A stretch of DNA of 64,000 nt from Psychrobacter sp. Ps6 (GCF_022129235.1 NZ_JADQAI010000004.1:124001-188000), one strand, 5' to 3'; counted from the stretch's first letter, positions 36,680 to 46,900 are shown. The notes: generated from the letters alone by a model not told the origin. Program-made: numbers and translations.

Positions 36680-38419
36680 ATGATAACTTTATCTATGTTT
36701 CAAGACGCCCTTTCTTCCAAAGAGCCACTACCAACGCCAAATCAATCAGTGAACGGCCAAGAGCATCATCTGCTCAAATTATTGACAACGCTATCTTCAC
36801 AAACCCAAGAGCAGCAAGCTGAGCACTTAGAAAAAGTTCTCTCCGTACTATGCGAGGCTAATATAGATGAGCTTCAACGCCTTAAACTGATGACGGCTGT
36901 GAGCGATGTTTCAGATCGATTGATTGCCACGTTACGGCAGCAATATATTTATGAAACAGGCGCGCTGAGTGAGGTGCAGTTGGGTTATGTGGCTCAAGTA
37001 AAATCCTTGCATTATTTAATTATTTTGGCTTATGACAAGGTTGTACGTCGTCAAGAATTAATATCAAACAGTCAGCCAAAAAAGATTTCAAAGAAAGGTT
37101 TTCCACGCTATTTTAATACTAATAAAAAGCGCGCCAATACGCTTGCTGTTGCCATTTATCAGTCGCTACTGAGGTACCACAAGCTATTGTGTGAAGAGGC
37201 GATTTGCTATCGCAAGCCATCAGATTATCTCTGGTCGAGAATTAATCAGCTGTATCATCTCGCCTATCAACAGCGTGTGTCTCATCTCGATTTGAATCGA
37301 GAAACAGTGACACCCTACACAAATAATATTCATCAGCTTTATTGCCAAATATGCTTGCACAGTTTATTGAATGTACGTGCCATGCGTCGTCCCAATATTC
37401 TATTGGTGCAACGTTTATTGCCTGAATGGTCTCAGTATATTGTCGCGACAATCGAACCAACGACGGAGACACGAGTATTCGTGGATTTACAGAGTGATAA
37501 ACCACCAACGTATCTAACGCCAAATTCTGAGATAAATCCCTATGAAGATCACCATGACTGCTTGTTTCTAGAGCTGACCCCTATGGTGCAGTATTTTAAT
37601 TCACGTAGGCAGGTATCCATTGAGGGTAGCAATGTAGGGATAGGACACGGTCTGCTAAATACGATCTCAATGACCATCAGTTATCGTTATCTACAGCCAC
37701 AGCTCATGCTGCCTACTAAATATAGTGTCAAACACCGTGCGAGCTTAATCGCTGGTTTTAACAGTATCCACCACCATGTTGGTGACTCGAGCAGCTTTGC
37801 TAGCTTGATAGCAATAGACGAGCTATCCATAGACGAGCGCCCTCGTTATGACACATTTAATGCAGAACAAAGCAGTAGCAGCGCATTCGACATAGAAGTG
37901 TTTGAGAGCAGTGACAATCTGTCAGCATTTCGTACACTTCGATTGGTGTCAACGCAAGATATCTTGAATGAAGAGCATGTTGGAGGGGAATCTCTTGACA
38001 TGGATACGATAGATGGCGAGCTTGTTAAAACAACACCGCCATCACTACATATCATGAGTTTGTTCTTGGTCTGTCAACCTGATGTGACAGAGCAGCCTGA
38101 TCGGTCAATAGGGGTAGTGCGTTGGCGGCATTTTGATACCAAAGACAAAGAGATTGAATGGCAATTGCTTGGTCATCAGGTTGTGGCATGCGGATTGCGC
38201 TTGGAAGGGAGGGACCCACAGAACCATCATTTCGTGCCGGCGCTGATTCTTGGCAAAGATGAGCAGCTGCAAACCATGAGTTCGCTTATTGTACCTTCGT
38301 CTTACTTTCAGCCTGATGATAGAGTCATCATGCGTATCAACAGTAAACAGACCCATTTACGTTTGGGTCGTAGATTGCTGATGACTGACGGGTTTAGTCA
38401 ATACGAAATAGCCAAATAA
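36680..38419 (+). CDS. Conserved protein partner gene upstream of fimX-like gene
   Basis: A 579-residue soluble protein with no signal or membrane segment. It resembles the conserved hypothetical protein encoded just before fimX in pseudomonads (recalled as PA4958). The N-terminal 200 residues are helical (ANIDELQRLKLMTAVSDVSDRL). The C-terminal 110 residues form a beta-rich domain (SIGVVRWRHFDTKD, WQLLGHQVVACGLRLEG, SYFQPDDRVIMRI), like a regulatory barrel, possibly PilZ-like; no canonical RxxxR-D/NxSxxG motif is seen. A TAGGAA site supports the start. The next gene downstream is the FimX homologue. Confidence 0.7.
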   Translation: MITLSMFQDALSSKEPLPTPNQSVNGQEHHLLKLLTTLSSQTQEQQAEHLEKVLSVLCEANIDELQRLKLMTAVSDVSDRLIATLRQQYIYETGALSEVQLGYVAQVKSLHYLIILAYDKVVRRQELISNSQPKKISKKGFPRYFNTNKKRANTLAVAIYQSLLRYHKLLCEEAICYRKPSDYLWSRINQLYHLAYQQRVSHLDLNRETVTPYTNNIHQLYCQICLHSLLNVRAMRRPNILLVQRLLPEWSQYIVATIEPTTETRVFVDLQSDKPPTYLTPNSEINPYEDHHDCLFLELTPMVQYFNSRRQVSIEGSNVGIGHGLLNTISMTISYRYLQPQLMLPTKYSVKHRASLIAGFNSIHHHVGDSSSFASLIAIDELSIDERPRYDTFNAEQSSSSAFDIEVFESSDNLSAFRTLRLVSTQDILNEEHVGGESLDMDTIDGELVKTTPPSLHIMSLFLVCQPDVTEQPDRSIGVVRWRHFDTKDKEIEWQLLGHQVVACGLRLEGRDPQNHHFVPALILGKDEQLQTMSSLIVPSSYFQPDDRVIMRINSKQTHLRLGRRLLMTDGFSQYEIAK

Positions 38420-38749
38420 TGACTATTTATAAATTTACTGAAAGAAAGATAGATTGCACCGTATAAGAAAAAAGGCTGATGTTTTTTTGATAATGATATT
38501 AAACAAACAAGGTCATAAGTTAACCTGCAGTCAACCGAATTATTGTCTATAATGAGGGATATTGTTACTCTGATTTATAAGATACCTCGGGCGCTAGAAT
38601 ATATCATGCCAACTAAAACTCAGCCACTATCACAATACTTACTGAGCCTACTCTCTATAATGTTTTCTAAGCTAGGTTAGTTTTTGGAAACAGTATAAGG
38701 TGTCAAAAATAAGAGATAAAGATACAACCATAAGATTAAAAGGCCACCT
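38420..38749. other. Intergenic region before the fimX-like gene
   Basis: About 330 bases without a gene. TATAAT near 38548 is a good -10 hexamer, but its -35 is poor. No strong hairpin is seen, so the two flanking genes could still be partly co-transcribed. Confidence 0.35.
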
Positions 38750-40837
38750 ATGCGCATTCAGTCCACCTTAAATTTATTAGTGATTAACGATGATCAGCTC
38801 TATGCTGAGCGTCTTGTACATCTACTGAGTGATTATTATGACAGCGTGAATTTAGGATTTTTGGATGATAAAGAAGAGCTGTTAAAAGTACTGCGCCAGT
38901 CGTGGGATGTGCTGGTGTTCGGTAGTGCTTATGATATGAGCTTTACGGATGTGGTTGGTATCATTCAAGAGCAGAGCATTGACTTGCCGATGATTTATTT
39001 GATGAAGGATGAGGCGATATCGACCGCGTGTAATGATGAGGGGTTGCCTGCGGTGATGAGCGGAACCATGGTCAAAGCACTCAAGGCTGATCAAGAGATG
39101 GCTGTCGTTATGGCTATTTGCTTACAGCACGATAGCTTGCGTAGTCGCCGCGAGCTCAAGAAACTACGCCATGTCCTATCAGAAGCAGAGCAACGTGCCA
39201 ATGTGCTGATTAAAAACTCAAAAAGCGCAGTTGCCTATATCGATGAAGGTATCCATATCTTTGCCAATGATCCTTATCTTCAATTGTTTGGCTTTCGGTC
39301 AATGAATGATGCCATAGGTGTGCCTGTTATTGATTTGATTTCAGGTGGCGATAGTGTCAAGGACTTTAAGCAATTTCTACGTCAGTTCGATAAAGGTAGC
39401 CGTGACGAAGTCGAGTTTAACTTTGAAAGCGTGCGCACGGATGGCAGTACTTTTGAGGCAAAACTACAGTTGGCATCTGCGACTTTAGATGGCGAACCCG
39501 TTACTCAGATTATCATACAACAAAATGCCAGCAACAGCGCAGAGGTTGCTAAACGCTTGGCTGAAGCAGAGCGTAAAGATAACCTGACAGGTGTGAATAA
39601 TCGCCGCGGCTTTGAGGAGCAAATGGCCATAGTGCACCAGCAAGCAACTCAAGGTGTGCTGACAGCAGCACTGCTCTATGTACAGCTGGATAACATTGGA
39701 AAAATAAGAAGTAGCCTCGGTCTGCAAGGAGTAGATACGACTGTCAAACAGGTTGCCTATGCACTAGATGAACTGGTATCGGATGGACATGTCAGCCGCT
39801 TTAGTGATACCGCATTCATGATACTTGTCAAAGACAAAACTACCTCAGAGCTCAAAGAGCTGGCTGAGAACATCGGTTCGCGTATCAGTGAGATGCTCAT
39901 TGAGGTAGACAAGCGTACGACGAGTACCACGGTGAGTATTGCGATCGTCAAAATCGAAAAAAATACCGCAGAGCCCGCTATAATAATAGAGCGTGCTATG
40001 GATGCTATTAGCCAGATTATGGTCGAAACCTCTAACCATGGTGGCACTTATCATCTATATGATCCAAGTGAGCATGCCAATAGTGATGATCATGCGCTTG
40101 CTGAGTCTCTGATTGATGCTATTACAAACAGTCGATTTGAGCTGTCATTTCAACCGATATATGACATCAATCAAGATCGTAGTGACTTTTTTGAAGTGTA
40201 TCTGCGACTGCCATTGGCCGATGCCGATAACACGGTATTGACTCCTGATCAGTTTATGGCTGTTGCCAAGAAACATAAATTACTCGAAAAAATAGATCGC
40301 TGGGTACTCATTAATGCTTGTAAAAAAGTAAATGATGTCCGTAAAGAGCATCCTGAAGCCAGACTATTGGTGCAGCTAACCAGTGCCTCATTGATTGATA
40401 AGAAGCTGCCCAATGTGGCAAGCCAACTGATCAAGGCAGTAGGCGGCGCTGCTGGTGTGTTAACATTACAATTTAACGAAAAAGACATCTCGGACCATCT
40501 AACTGTGGCAAAATCTCAGTTTTCGGCCCTTAACGAAGTCAACTGTCAAATGGGCATCAATAACTTTGGATCTTCTGCCAAATCTATCGAAATTGCTAAT
40601 CTAGTGCAGCCGGACGTCGTACGTTTGGCTCGTAACTATGTACAAGATATCCACTCAGCAGATAACTTAGACACGGTTAAGTCACTTATCACGCGTACCA
40701 ATGAGGTAAATGTTGATGTTCTGATGCCGTATATTGAAGATGCAGCGACTATGTCGGTCGCATGGAGTGTAGGGGCACGCTATCTGCAAGGATACTATTT
40801 AGAAGAGCCTAGCAAAACGCTAAAGATCGCCAGTTAA
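38750..40837 (+). CDS. fimX: FimX-like c-di-GMP effector (REC-PAS-GGDEF-EAL, degenerate)
   Basis: A 695-residue protein with the domain order of FimX: a receiver-like domain lacking the phospho-acceptor (residues 1-125), a PAS domain (about 150-260), a GGDEF domain whose signature is replaced by FSDTAF, and an EAL domain whose signature is replaced by EVY. Both enzyme sites are therefore probably dead. In P. aeruginosa and Xanthomonas, FimX binds c-di-GMP through such an EAL domain and promotes type IV pilus assembly and twitching motility. The upstream gene agrees with the pseudomonad fimX neighbourhood. AAAGG precedes the ATG. Pilus genes are not in this window. Confidence 0.85.
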   Translation: MRIQSTLNLLVINDDQLYAERLVHLLSDYYDSVNLGFLDDKEELLKVLRQSWDVLVFGSAYDMSFTDVVGIIQEQSIDLPMIYLMKDEAISTACNDEGLPAVMSGTMVKALKADQEMAVVMAICLQHDSLRSRRELKKLRHVLSEAEQRANVLIKNSKSAVAYIDEGIHIFANDPYLQLFGFRSMNDAIGVPVIDLISGGDSVKDFKQFLRQFDKGSRDEVEFNFESVRTDGSTFEAKLQLASATLDGEPVTQIIIQQNASNSAEVAKRLAEAERKDNLTGVNNRRGFEEQMAIVHQQATQGVLTAALLYVQLDNIGKIRSSLGLQGVDTTVKQVAYALDELVSDGHVSRFSDTAFMILVKDKTTSELKELAENIGSRISEMLIEVDKRTTSTTVSIAIVKIEKNTAEPAIIIERAMDAISQIMVETSNHGGTYHLYDPSEHANSDDHALAESLIDAITNSRFELSFQPIYDINQDRSDFFEVYLRLPLADADNTVLTPDQFMAVAKKHKLLEKIDRWVLINACKKVNDVRKEHPEARLLVQLTSASLIDKKLPNVASQLIKAVGGAAGVLTLQFNEKDISDHLTVAKSQFSALNEVNCQMGINNFGSSAKSIEIANLVQPDVVRLARNYVQDIHSADNLDTVKSLITRTNEVNVDVLMPYIEDAATMSVAWSVGARYLQGYYLEEPSKTLKIAS

Positions 40838-40895
40838 TATATTGCGATGCTACAAAATCTTTACCGTTAATGCTCACCAACCAAAGATTGCCAAA

Positions 40896-41354
40896 ATGTC
40901 TATTATTAATAAATATCAAATAAGCAGTCTTTTTGCCGCTGTTTTATTGCTCACTGCTTGTGAGCATACACCGCCTGATCATCGCGACCCTGTGACCTTG
41001 CCATTGTATACTGAAGGAGATGCAGTTAACGGCGCGTTGATCTATAAAGACGCCTGTAGTCAGTGCCATCAACGTAATGCTGGTCTCAATAAAAAGGGGC
41101 CACAATTAATGAATATATACGGCGCACCAGCTGCTGAGCTAAAAGATTATACTTATAGCAAAGGACTCACAGAGTCAGGATGGGTATGGGATGCCAAAAC
41201 ACTCGACCCCTATATCGCGGATGCACAAAAAGCCATGCCAGATTCAAAGATGCTATCAGACCCTATGCCAGATGCCAAAGAGCGTGCGGATGTTATTGCG
41301 TATTTATCAACCCTCCGCGCTGATGCGCCGATTGTCGTAGATGATGCAAACTGA
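40896..41354 (+). CDS. Mono-haem cytochrome c lipoprotein
   Basis: A 152-residue exported c-type cytochrome. The signal peptide ends in a lipobox (LLTAC, cysteine near residue 22), so it should be membrane-tethered. The haem-binding CxxCH is CSQCH (in YKDACSQCHQ), and the probable axial Met lies in KAMPDSKM. The fold matches small class I cytochromes found beside respiratory or peroxidase systems, but its redox partner is unknown. The start is reassigned to the ATG at 40896, because an upstream TTG would spoil the signal peptide. Confidence 0.88.
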   Translation: MSIINKYQISSLFAAVLLLTACEHTPPDHRDPVTLPLYTEGDAVNGALIYKDACSQCHQRNAGLNKKGPQLMNIYGAPAAELKDYTYSKGLTESGWVWDAKTLDPYIADAQKAMPDSKMLSDPMPDAKERADVIAYLSTLRADAPIVVDDAN

Positions 41355-41402
41355 CCTTAATGGTTGATCGTTATGACCCAAAAAATGAGCCGATAATTGA
41401 CT

Positions 41403-42431
41403 ATGACCCATGCCCCTAACGATAGAGCACCATCACCCACATATCAAAAAATAGCCAAAACGCTTAGTCAGTCCGCTCCTAATGCCGTCGACTTACAACG
41501 CAATCAGCAGAAAATTGCACAACTTATGATGCAATTGAACCAAATTGTATTGGATAAACCGCAAGCAGTTAAATTGGCACTCAGTGGCATACTGGCAGGT
41601 GGGCATTTGTTGCTACAAGATTTGCCTGGTATGGGCAAGACGACTTTGGCTCAAGGGTTAGCGCAGTTATTAGGTCTGAGTTTTAGCCGAGTGCAGTTCA
41701 CCAATGACATGCTACCTGCTGATATCTTAGGGATGAGTATTTACGATCAAAGCAAATTGCGCTTTGAATTTCGTCCCGGTCCTATTTTTACTCAACTGCT
41801 ACTCGCTGATGAAATCAACCGCTCCAGCCCCAAAACGCAAAGCGCGTTACTCGAAGCCATGGAAGAGCGACAAGTGACGCAAGATGGGCAGACCTATCCC
41901 TTGCCGCAGCCGTTCTTTGTTATTGCAACCCAAAACCCACTGCAACAAGCAGGCGTCTATCCGTTACCGGAATCGCAGTTGGATAGGTTTTTGCTATGCT
42001 TGTCATTAGGCTACCCATCACCTATGGCAGAGCGTGAACTACTAAAAGGTCAAGATCGACGTGAACTGCTAAAAGATCTAGATACGGTACTTGATACTGA
42101 GGCCGTTCTCTTATCACAGCAAGGCGTAAAGCAAGTTTATATCGCGGATGTGGTATTGGATTATTTACAAAGACTCGTTGCAAAGACTCGAGCAAGCCAA
42201 GAGTATCATGGGTTATCACCACGTGGCGTGCTATCACTACAGCGTGCTGCACAGGCTTATGCTTATGTGTCAGGGCACATGGAGGTGACGCCTGAAGATA
42301 TCCAAGCGGTCTTTGCCGCCGTGGCTGATCATCGTCTCGGTCAGCGTTTTGCACCTGCACAAGTAGTAGGTGGGCAAGCACCGCAGACCATCGCTCAACG
42401 CATCTTAGCAGACGTGCCTGTCATCATTTAG
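41403..42431 (+). CDS. MoxR family AAA+ ATPase
   Basis: A 342-residue AAA+ chaperone-like ATPase of the MoxR class. Walker A is LPGMGKTTLA (about residues 77-86), Walker B is LLLADEINRSSPKTQSALLEAMEE, and sensor-1 is FFVIATQNP. MoxR proteins remodel partner proteins, usually those encoded next to them: here a DUF58 protein (110 bases downstream) and a transglutaminase-domain membrane protein. This three-gene set is common in bacteria. The ATG at 41403 is chosen over an earlier TTG. Confidence 0.9.
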   Translation: MTHAPNDRAPSPTYQKIAKTLSQSAPNAVDLQRNQQKIAQLMMQLNQIVLDKPQAVKLALSGILAGGHLLLQDLPGMGKTTLAQGLAQLLGLSFSRVQFTNDMLPADILGMSIYDQSKLRFEFRPGPIFTQLLLADEINRSSPKTQSALLEAMEERQVTQDGQTYPLPQPFFVIATQNPLQQAGVYPLPESQLDRFLLCLSLGYPSPMAERELLKGQDRRELLKDLDTVLDTEAVLLSQQGVKQVYIADVVLDYLQRLVAKTRASQEYHGLSPRGVLSLQRAAQAYAYVSGHMEVTPEDIQAVFAAVADHRLGQRFAPAQVVGGQAPQTIAQRILADVPVII

Positions 42432-42541
42432 CTGTCTATATTGTAGTACGAGCAGGTTTGATAATACATGGCCATATCATTGAGTCCGTTAGTCTGAGGA
42501 CGAGCGACTAGGGTCAATTACATGGTAAGAATAGGGTAGTC

Positions 42542-43558
42542 ATGAGCTTTTTACCAAAAGCCTTAACCGCGTCAATCAGGTCAGCAATGAGCCGTTGGTT
42601 TGCCTCGCGTGCACCCAAAAATGATAGCGCGACGCTCAATCTACGCAACGTCTATATTTTTTTTAGTCGTGAGGGCATGCTGTTTGCCGTGCTATTAGTG
42701 ATTACTTTTATCGCGGGTATCAATTATGGCAATAATTTGGTGCTTGGCCTATGTTTTTATCTGGTCAGTGTCTGGTTGATTAGTTTTCATGTGACTTTTG
42801 CGCACATATCGGGTCTGCAAGTGCGTCTGCTAGAAGTGACTATGACAGAGGCCGGTACGCCCGCTTGGGTAACGCTGCAACTCAAAAGTGAAAGCCGTCA
42901 ACCACGGCGACAGTTATTATTTGAGTTTGAGCAATCAGCTGACAAGAAAAATAAAGCTGGCACGAATCGACAAAGCTCCATACTCGTAACGAGTCTACAA
43001 AGCGAGCAAACTATCCGCCTACCTGTTCAAACCTACAATCGCGGTCCTCTTGAGCTGCCACGGCTAACAATTAAAACCGTTTATCCTTTGGGTATTATGC
43101 GTGCTTGGTCTTATGTTTATTTTGAACGAAAGGCTTGGGTATATCCCAAACCTGAAGCGTTTGACTGGCAGGCGCAGTATTCAATTGCGAGCTCGGAGGA
43201 TCTGCCAACTGGTGGGCAATATCGACAAGGACAAGACGACTTTGAGCGACTGGATAATTATGTTGAAGGGGAGTCACTGGCTCGAGTCTCTTGGGGACAT
43301 GTAGCACGGGGTCAGGGTATGTTTACCAAGCACTTTGCAGATCCTGTTGGTCATGAACAGACACTTGATTATGCAGATATGCCAGCCGCACATCACGAAC
43401 AGAAGCTTGCGCAATTGGCTCATGGGGCGTTAATATTGGGCCAATTAGGCGTGCCCTTTCAAATGCGTTTACCCAATGATATGCCTGCTAGCGCAGCGGT
43501 GGGTGATGGTGAGACTTTTGCGCAAGCGTGCTTGCTAAGGCTGGCGAAAGCACCATGA
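42542..43558 (+). CDS. DUF58 domain membrane protein
   Basis: A 338-residue protein with two N-terminal membrane helices (about residues 47-95) and a cytoplasmic von-Willebrand-like DUF58 domain. The family signature is LPTGGQYRQGQDDFERLDNYVEGESLARVSWGHVARGQGM (about 218-257). DUF58 proteins are thought to be clients of MoxR ATPases. Its TGA stop overlaps the ATG of the next gene (ATGA at 43555-43558), which indicates translational coupling. AGGGT lies before the ATG. Confidence 0.88.
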   Translation: MSFLPKALTASIRSAMSRWFASRAPKNDSATLNLRNVYIFFSREGMLFAVLLVITFIAGINYGNNLVLGLCFYLVSVWLISFHVTFAHISGLQVRLLEVTMTEAGTPAWVTLQLKSESRQPRRQLLFEFEQSADKKNKAGTNRQSSILVTSLQSEQTIRLPVQTYNRGPLELPRLTIKTVYPLGIMRAWSYVYFERKAWVYPKPEAFDWQAQYSIASSEDLPTGGQYRQGQDDFERLDNYVEGESLARVSWGHVARGQGMFTKHFADPVGHEQTLDYADMPAAHHEQKLAQLAHGALILGQLGVPFQMRLPNDMPASAAVGDGETFAQACLLRLAKAP

Positions 43559-45786
43559 CTGAAATCAAGCAGTTTTCTGCAACCGATGCCACAAAAACGG
43601 CAAGCTTTGAGCAGTTAGCACTCGGTCAAAATACCCAAGCGAAAAATGGCATGGCAGCTGATAATAAATGGTATCGGCGACTACTGGCACTACCAGCCTA
43701 TTATTGGGTGCTAATTGCTCAAATAGCAGTCGTGTTGCCGCATGCTGCTCACTTGCCAATATGGTTAATCGGGTTTGCTGCGGTTAGTATCATTGCCCAA
43801 CTACCGCGTATCAAGAGTCGGCTAAAAAAACTCTCGCATTTAAAACGTGTCTATCAAAGCATGCAGATGCTGGGTTTCTTATTAGGCCTAGTAGGTCTGT
43901 GGCTAACGTATAACACAGCCTTTGGACTGGATATGGGCGTGGCATTTTTGGTGTTATGTCTCGCTAGTAAACTTTGGGAGTTATACAAGCGCCGCGATGC
44001 TTATGTGGTGTTGAATCTATCGCTATTTGTACTTGCTGCCTTGTTTTTGATGGATCAAGGTTTGATTACCACTTTAGAAGTGATAGTAGGAGCGGTGATT
44101 GTACTATTGGCGTTTATTGCGCTCAATGATGATAGCAATGCTCGTGGTGATGGACGCCTGCGTACTTTAGGGGTGTTAGGGGTTGGGGCACTGCCATTAT
44201 TAGTGGTGCTGTTTTTATTTTTCCCAAGACTGCCGCCACTGTGGTCTGTACAACTATCAGGTCAGCAAGCCACTACTGGTGTGTCTGATAGTATGTCGCC
44301 CGGCGATTTTGCCAATTTAGGCCAGTCAACTGAGCTGGCTTTTCGCGTAGAGTTTGGCGATGAGCGTCCACCGCAACAGCAGCTTTACTGGCGCGGACTC
44401 GTGTTTAGTGATTTTGACGGAGTCACATGGCGACCAAGCAATCAGGTAAGCCAATGGTCATCAAGATCGCAAGCCCCTACATGGATTCAGAATGCCTTTG
44501 CTACCGTTCCTGAGCAAGTGCAAGCCGCACCTACTCGCTATCAAATTATCCTAGAACCTACTCAGCAGAACTGGTTATTCGGACTCGATTATCCTTTTTC
44601 TCAGCAGCCAGATATCAATATTACCTCAAACTTTACATTATCAAAAGATCAGCCAGTCACGCAGCAGCTGCGTTATGATGTATTGCAGTTTGCGCCGATG
44701 CGTATTGACCCGATTCTGACAGATGCATCGCGGCGTGTGAATCTTGCACTGCCAGCTGAAGGCAACCCTCAAGCACGCGCGCTTGCTAAGCAGTTGTTTG
44801 CGCAATCGGGCTCAGATCCAATGCGCTATATCGCTGCTATCGAGCGCTGGATCAATCAAACAGAATTTCGCTATACGTTGTCGCCGCCACGACTCAATGC
44901 CAACCGTATTGATGAGTTTTTGTTTCAGACCAAAGCAGGATTTTGTGAGCACTACTCTTCAAGTTTTACTTTTATGATGCGCGCAGCTGGTGTCCCAGCG
45001 CGGGTGGTAGCAGGCTATCAAGGGGGCGAGCCCAGTCGCAATGGCAACGTATGGGAAGTACGGCAAATGGATGCGCACGCATGGACTGAGGTTTGGCTCG
45101 AAAATCAAGGCTGGGTACGCGTCGATCCAACGTCGTTTGTGGCGCCTGAGCGGGTTGAGCAGGGTATGAATGCGATGACCCAGCAGCAAGGGGCAGCCAT
45201 GTTTGGCAGTGGTGCGAGTGCGCAAATCAGCTATCAGCAGTATCAAATGCTACAAACGTTACGTCGTTTATCCGATCAAGCCAGCTATTATTGGCAAAAG
45301 GACGTGGTCGGCTATGACCAAGACAAACAAGCAGATTCGCTACTAAAATGGTTCAACATCAGCTCCATCATGCAGCAAATTATCTGGTTAGCGGCCAGTG
45401 CTGTTATGATTATGGCTACCCTAGTATTTATCATTTGGCGCCGCCGCCGCAAACGCTGGCACCCAGCAGATTTGCCGCTTGCTCAACTCTCAAAGCGCAT
45501 TGGTAAGCGTGATAAATTGCTGGCTCGAGAGGATCATGAAGGGCAGTTAGCTTGGCTTGAACGCTTGGCATCTGCAATTGACAGTCGATCTGACAACAAT
45601 ATTCATCATGGGTCGAGTAATTTAACAGACAGTAACAACCCTGTGAGTACTCAGGCAAAGCTGGTTGAAATTAGACAGAATTACCGTCAGCTACGTTATG
45701 GACGCCTGAGTAACTTGGATGCTAGCCATAGTGAGTATCAACAATTACTCAAGCAGCTGAAAAAAAATGTGCGCGAATTATTGTAA
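43555..45786 (+). CDS. tgpA: Transglutaminase-domain membrane protein (TgpA-like, DUF3488)
   Basis: A 743-residue inner-membrane protein. About six N-terminal helices (residues 45-225) lead into a large periplasmic region with a transglutaminase-like domain, whose Cys-His-Asp triad is visible in AGFCEHYSSSF, DAHAWTEVW and RVDPTSF; a last helix (about 610-630) and a cytosolic tail follow. P. aeruginosa TgpA, essential there, has this layout. It closes the MoxR-DUF58 operon and probably acts on envelope proteins or peptidoglycan; the reaction is not established. The ATG at 43555 is chosen for its ATGA overlap. Confidence 0.88.
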   Translation: MTEIKQFSATDATKTASFEQLALGQNTQAKNGMAADNKWYRRLLALPAYYWVLIAQIAVVLPHAAHLPIWLIGFAAVSIIAQLPRIKSRLKKLSHLKRVYQSMQMLGFLLGLVGLWLTYNTAFGLDMGVAFLVLCLASKLWELYKRRDAYVVLNLSLFVLAALFLMDQGLITTLEVIVGAVIVLLAFIALNDDSNARGDGRLRTLGVLGVGALPLLVVLFLFFPRLPPLWSVQLSGQQATTGVSDSMSPGDFANLGQSTELAFRVEFGDERPPQQQLYWRGLVFSDFDGVTWRPSNQVSQWSSRSQAPTWIQNAFATVPEQVQAAPTRYQIILEPTQQNWLFGLDYPFSQQPDINITSNFTLSKDQPVTQQLRYDVLQFAPMRIDPILTDASRRVNLALPAEGNPQARALAKQLFAQSGSDPMRYIAAIERWINQTEFRYTLSPPRLNANRIDEFLFQTKAGFCEHYSSSFTFMMRAAGVPARVVAGYQGGEPSRNGNVWEVRQMDAHAWTEVWLENQGWVRVDPTSFVAPERVEQGMNAMTQQQGAAMFGSGASAQISYQQYQMLQTLRRLSDQASYYWQKDVVGYDQDKQADSLLKWFNISSIMQQIIWLAASAVMIMATLVFIIWRRRRKRWHPADLPLAQLSKRIGKRDKLLAREDHEGQLAWLERLASAIDSRSDNNIHHGSSNLTDSNNPVSTQAKLVEIRQNYRQLRYGRLSNLDASHSEYQQLLKQLKKNVRELL

Positions 45787-45907
45787 CGTTTTAATGGATG
45801 GCGTTGGTGACTTGAGTGAGATTAAAGATATTGATGCATAGATATTTGGCAGGCATCAGTGAAGGCTAGTTTGAGAAGATTAGTAAGTAAGTAAGAGAGA
45901 GTGTCTT

Positions 45908-46195
45908 ATGGCGGTATATGTAGATTTTGTGCAGATAAAATTCAAAGGCTATAGGTGGTGCCATATGCTTGCGGATAGCTTGCAAGAGCTGCATGATTTT
46001 GCAGCATTCATTGAGGTAGATCCGCGTTTATTCCACCGTAATGCCAGCTATCCACATTATGATATCACCGTACAGATGCGCGAAATGGCTATTGCTCAAG
46101 GCGCGCTTCCTGCTGATAGAAAAAAGATTATTGAGTGCGCAAAGAAGTTAAAAGTAGAGTTGCAGTCTGAAATGTCGCTATCTGATAGTCACTGA
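45908..46195 (+). CDS. DUF4031 family protein
   Basis: A 95-residue soluble protein of the DUF4031 family. The pattern AVYVDFVQIKFKGYRWCHMLADSLQELHDFA, with a later FHRNASYPHYDITVQMREMAIAQGA, is characteristic. Function is unknown. GAGAGAG precedes the ATG. It is followed by a hairpin terminator and faces a convergent lipoprotein gene. Confidence 0.8.
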   Translation: MAVYVDFVQIKFKGYRWCHMLADSLQELHDFAAFIEVDPRLFHRNASYPHYDITVQMREMAIAQGALPADRKKIIECAKKLKVELQSEMSLSDSH

Positions 46196-46214
46196 TGCAG
46201 CTTATAGGCCACAC

Positions 46215-46260
46215 AAAGAAAAAAGGTGGATGAAGCTTTTGCTAACCCACCTTTTTCTTT
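46215..46260. terminator. Bidirectional terminator between DUF4031 and DUF302 genes
   Basis: A stem built on AAAAAGGTGG and CCACCTTTTT (left arm ending at 46229, right arm from 46247), extended by A- and T-rich flanks, sits between two converging genes and can act on both strands. Confidence 0.8.
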
Positions 46261-46288
46261 GCTCAGATTATACTTTTCTCGTTTGATA

Positions 46289-46807
46289 TTATTTGGCAAC
46301 TGCCGCCGTGCTGACAGCGTTAAGTGCTTTTGAAATATTATCAATAACGGTATCGCAGCCTTTGATATTATGACGTGTTTTTAGATATTCAGGATTGTTG
46401 TATGACAGCCATACCTTTTTATCGGCATCTTCGCTAATGAGAATTTTTTGTGGTAAATCGATGGCGACGGTTTGCTCGCAATTCATCAAAGGCGTACCCG
46501 CTTTGGGGTTACCAAACATGATGACTTGTGTTGGTCGTAATGACAAACCTGCACTCTGAGCATTTTTTTGATGATCAACTCGTGCAAACACTGTCATACC
46601 TTTACTTTCGATCGTTGAGACCAGCTTGTCTGCGGTATCTTGGACGGAATGATTGCTTGGTAAGGTTACTAGGCCTTTTTCAGCATTGGTTGACTGGGTT
46701 GTTGCTGTCATTGAACCAGTAGCATCAGTTTTATTTAAAAACGTATCGATACTGGCGCAAGATGACACGGCCAATGCTAGCGCAGCAATAGAGACAATTT
46801 TAATCAT
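46289..46807 (-). CDS. DUF302 domain lipoprotein
   Basis: A 172-residue lipoprotein with a signal peptide ending at AVSSC (cysteine at residue 17). After a Thr/Ser-rich linker the DUF302 domain starts near residue 55: SVQDTADKLVSTIESKGMTVFARVDHQKNA, then RPTQVIMFGNPKAGTPLM and DLPQKILI. DUF302 proteins are small envelope or cytosolic proteins of unclear role. The start is reassigned to the ATG at 46807, which has AAGGAT at good spacing. Confidence 0.87.
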   Translation of the reverse strand: MIKIVSIAALALAVSSCASIDTFLNKTDATGSMTATTQSTNAEKGLVTLPSNHSVQDTADKLVSTIESKGMTVFARVDHQKNAQSAGLSLRPTQVIMFGNPKAGTPLMNCEQTVAIDLPQKILISEDADKKVWLSYNNPEYLKTRHNIKGCDTVIDNISKALNAVSTAAVAK

Positions 46808-46900
46808 AGTGATATCCTTGAGCGATCCGTAGTAGGTGGCAATACCCAATACTCATTGTGCGTCATCAGACCGGTGATGGCAACACGTCTGAATAGATCG

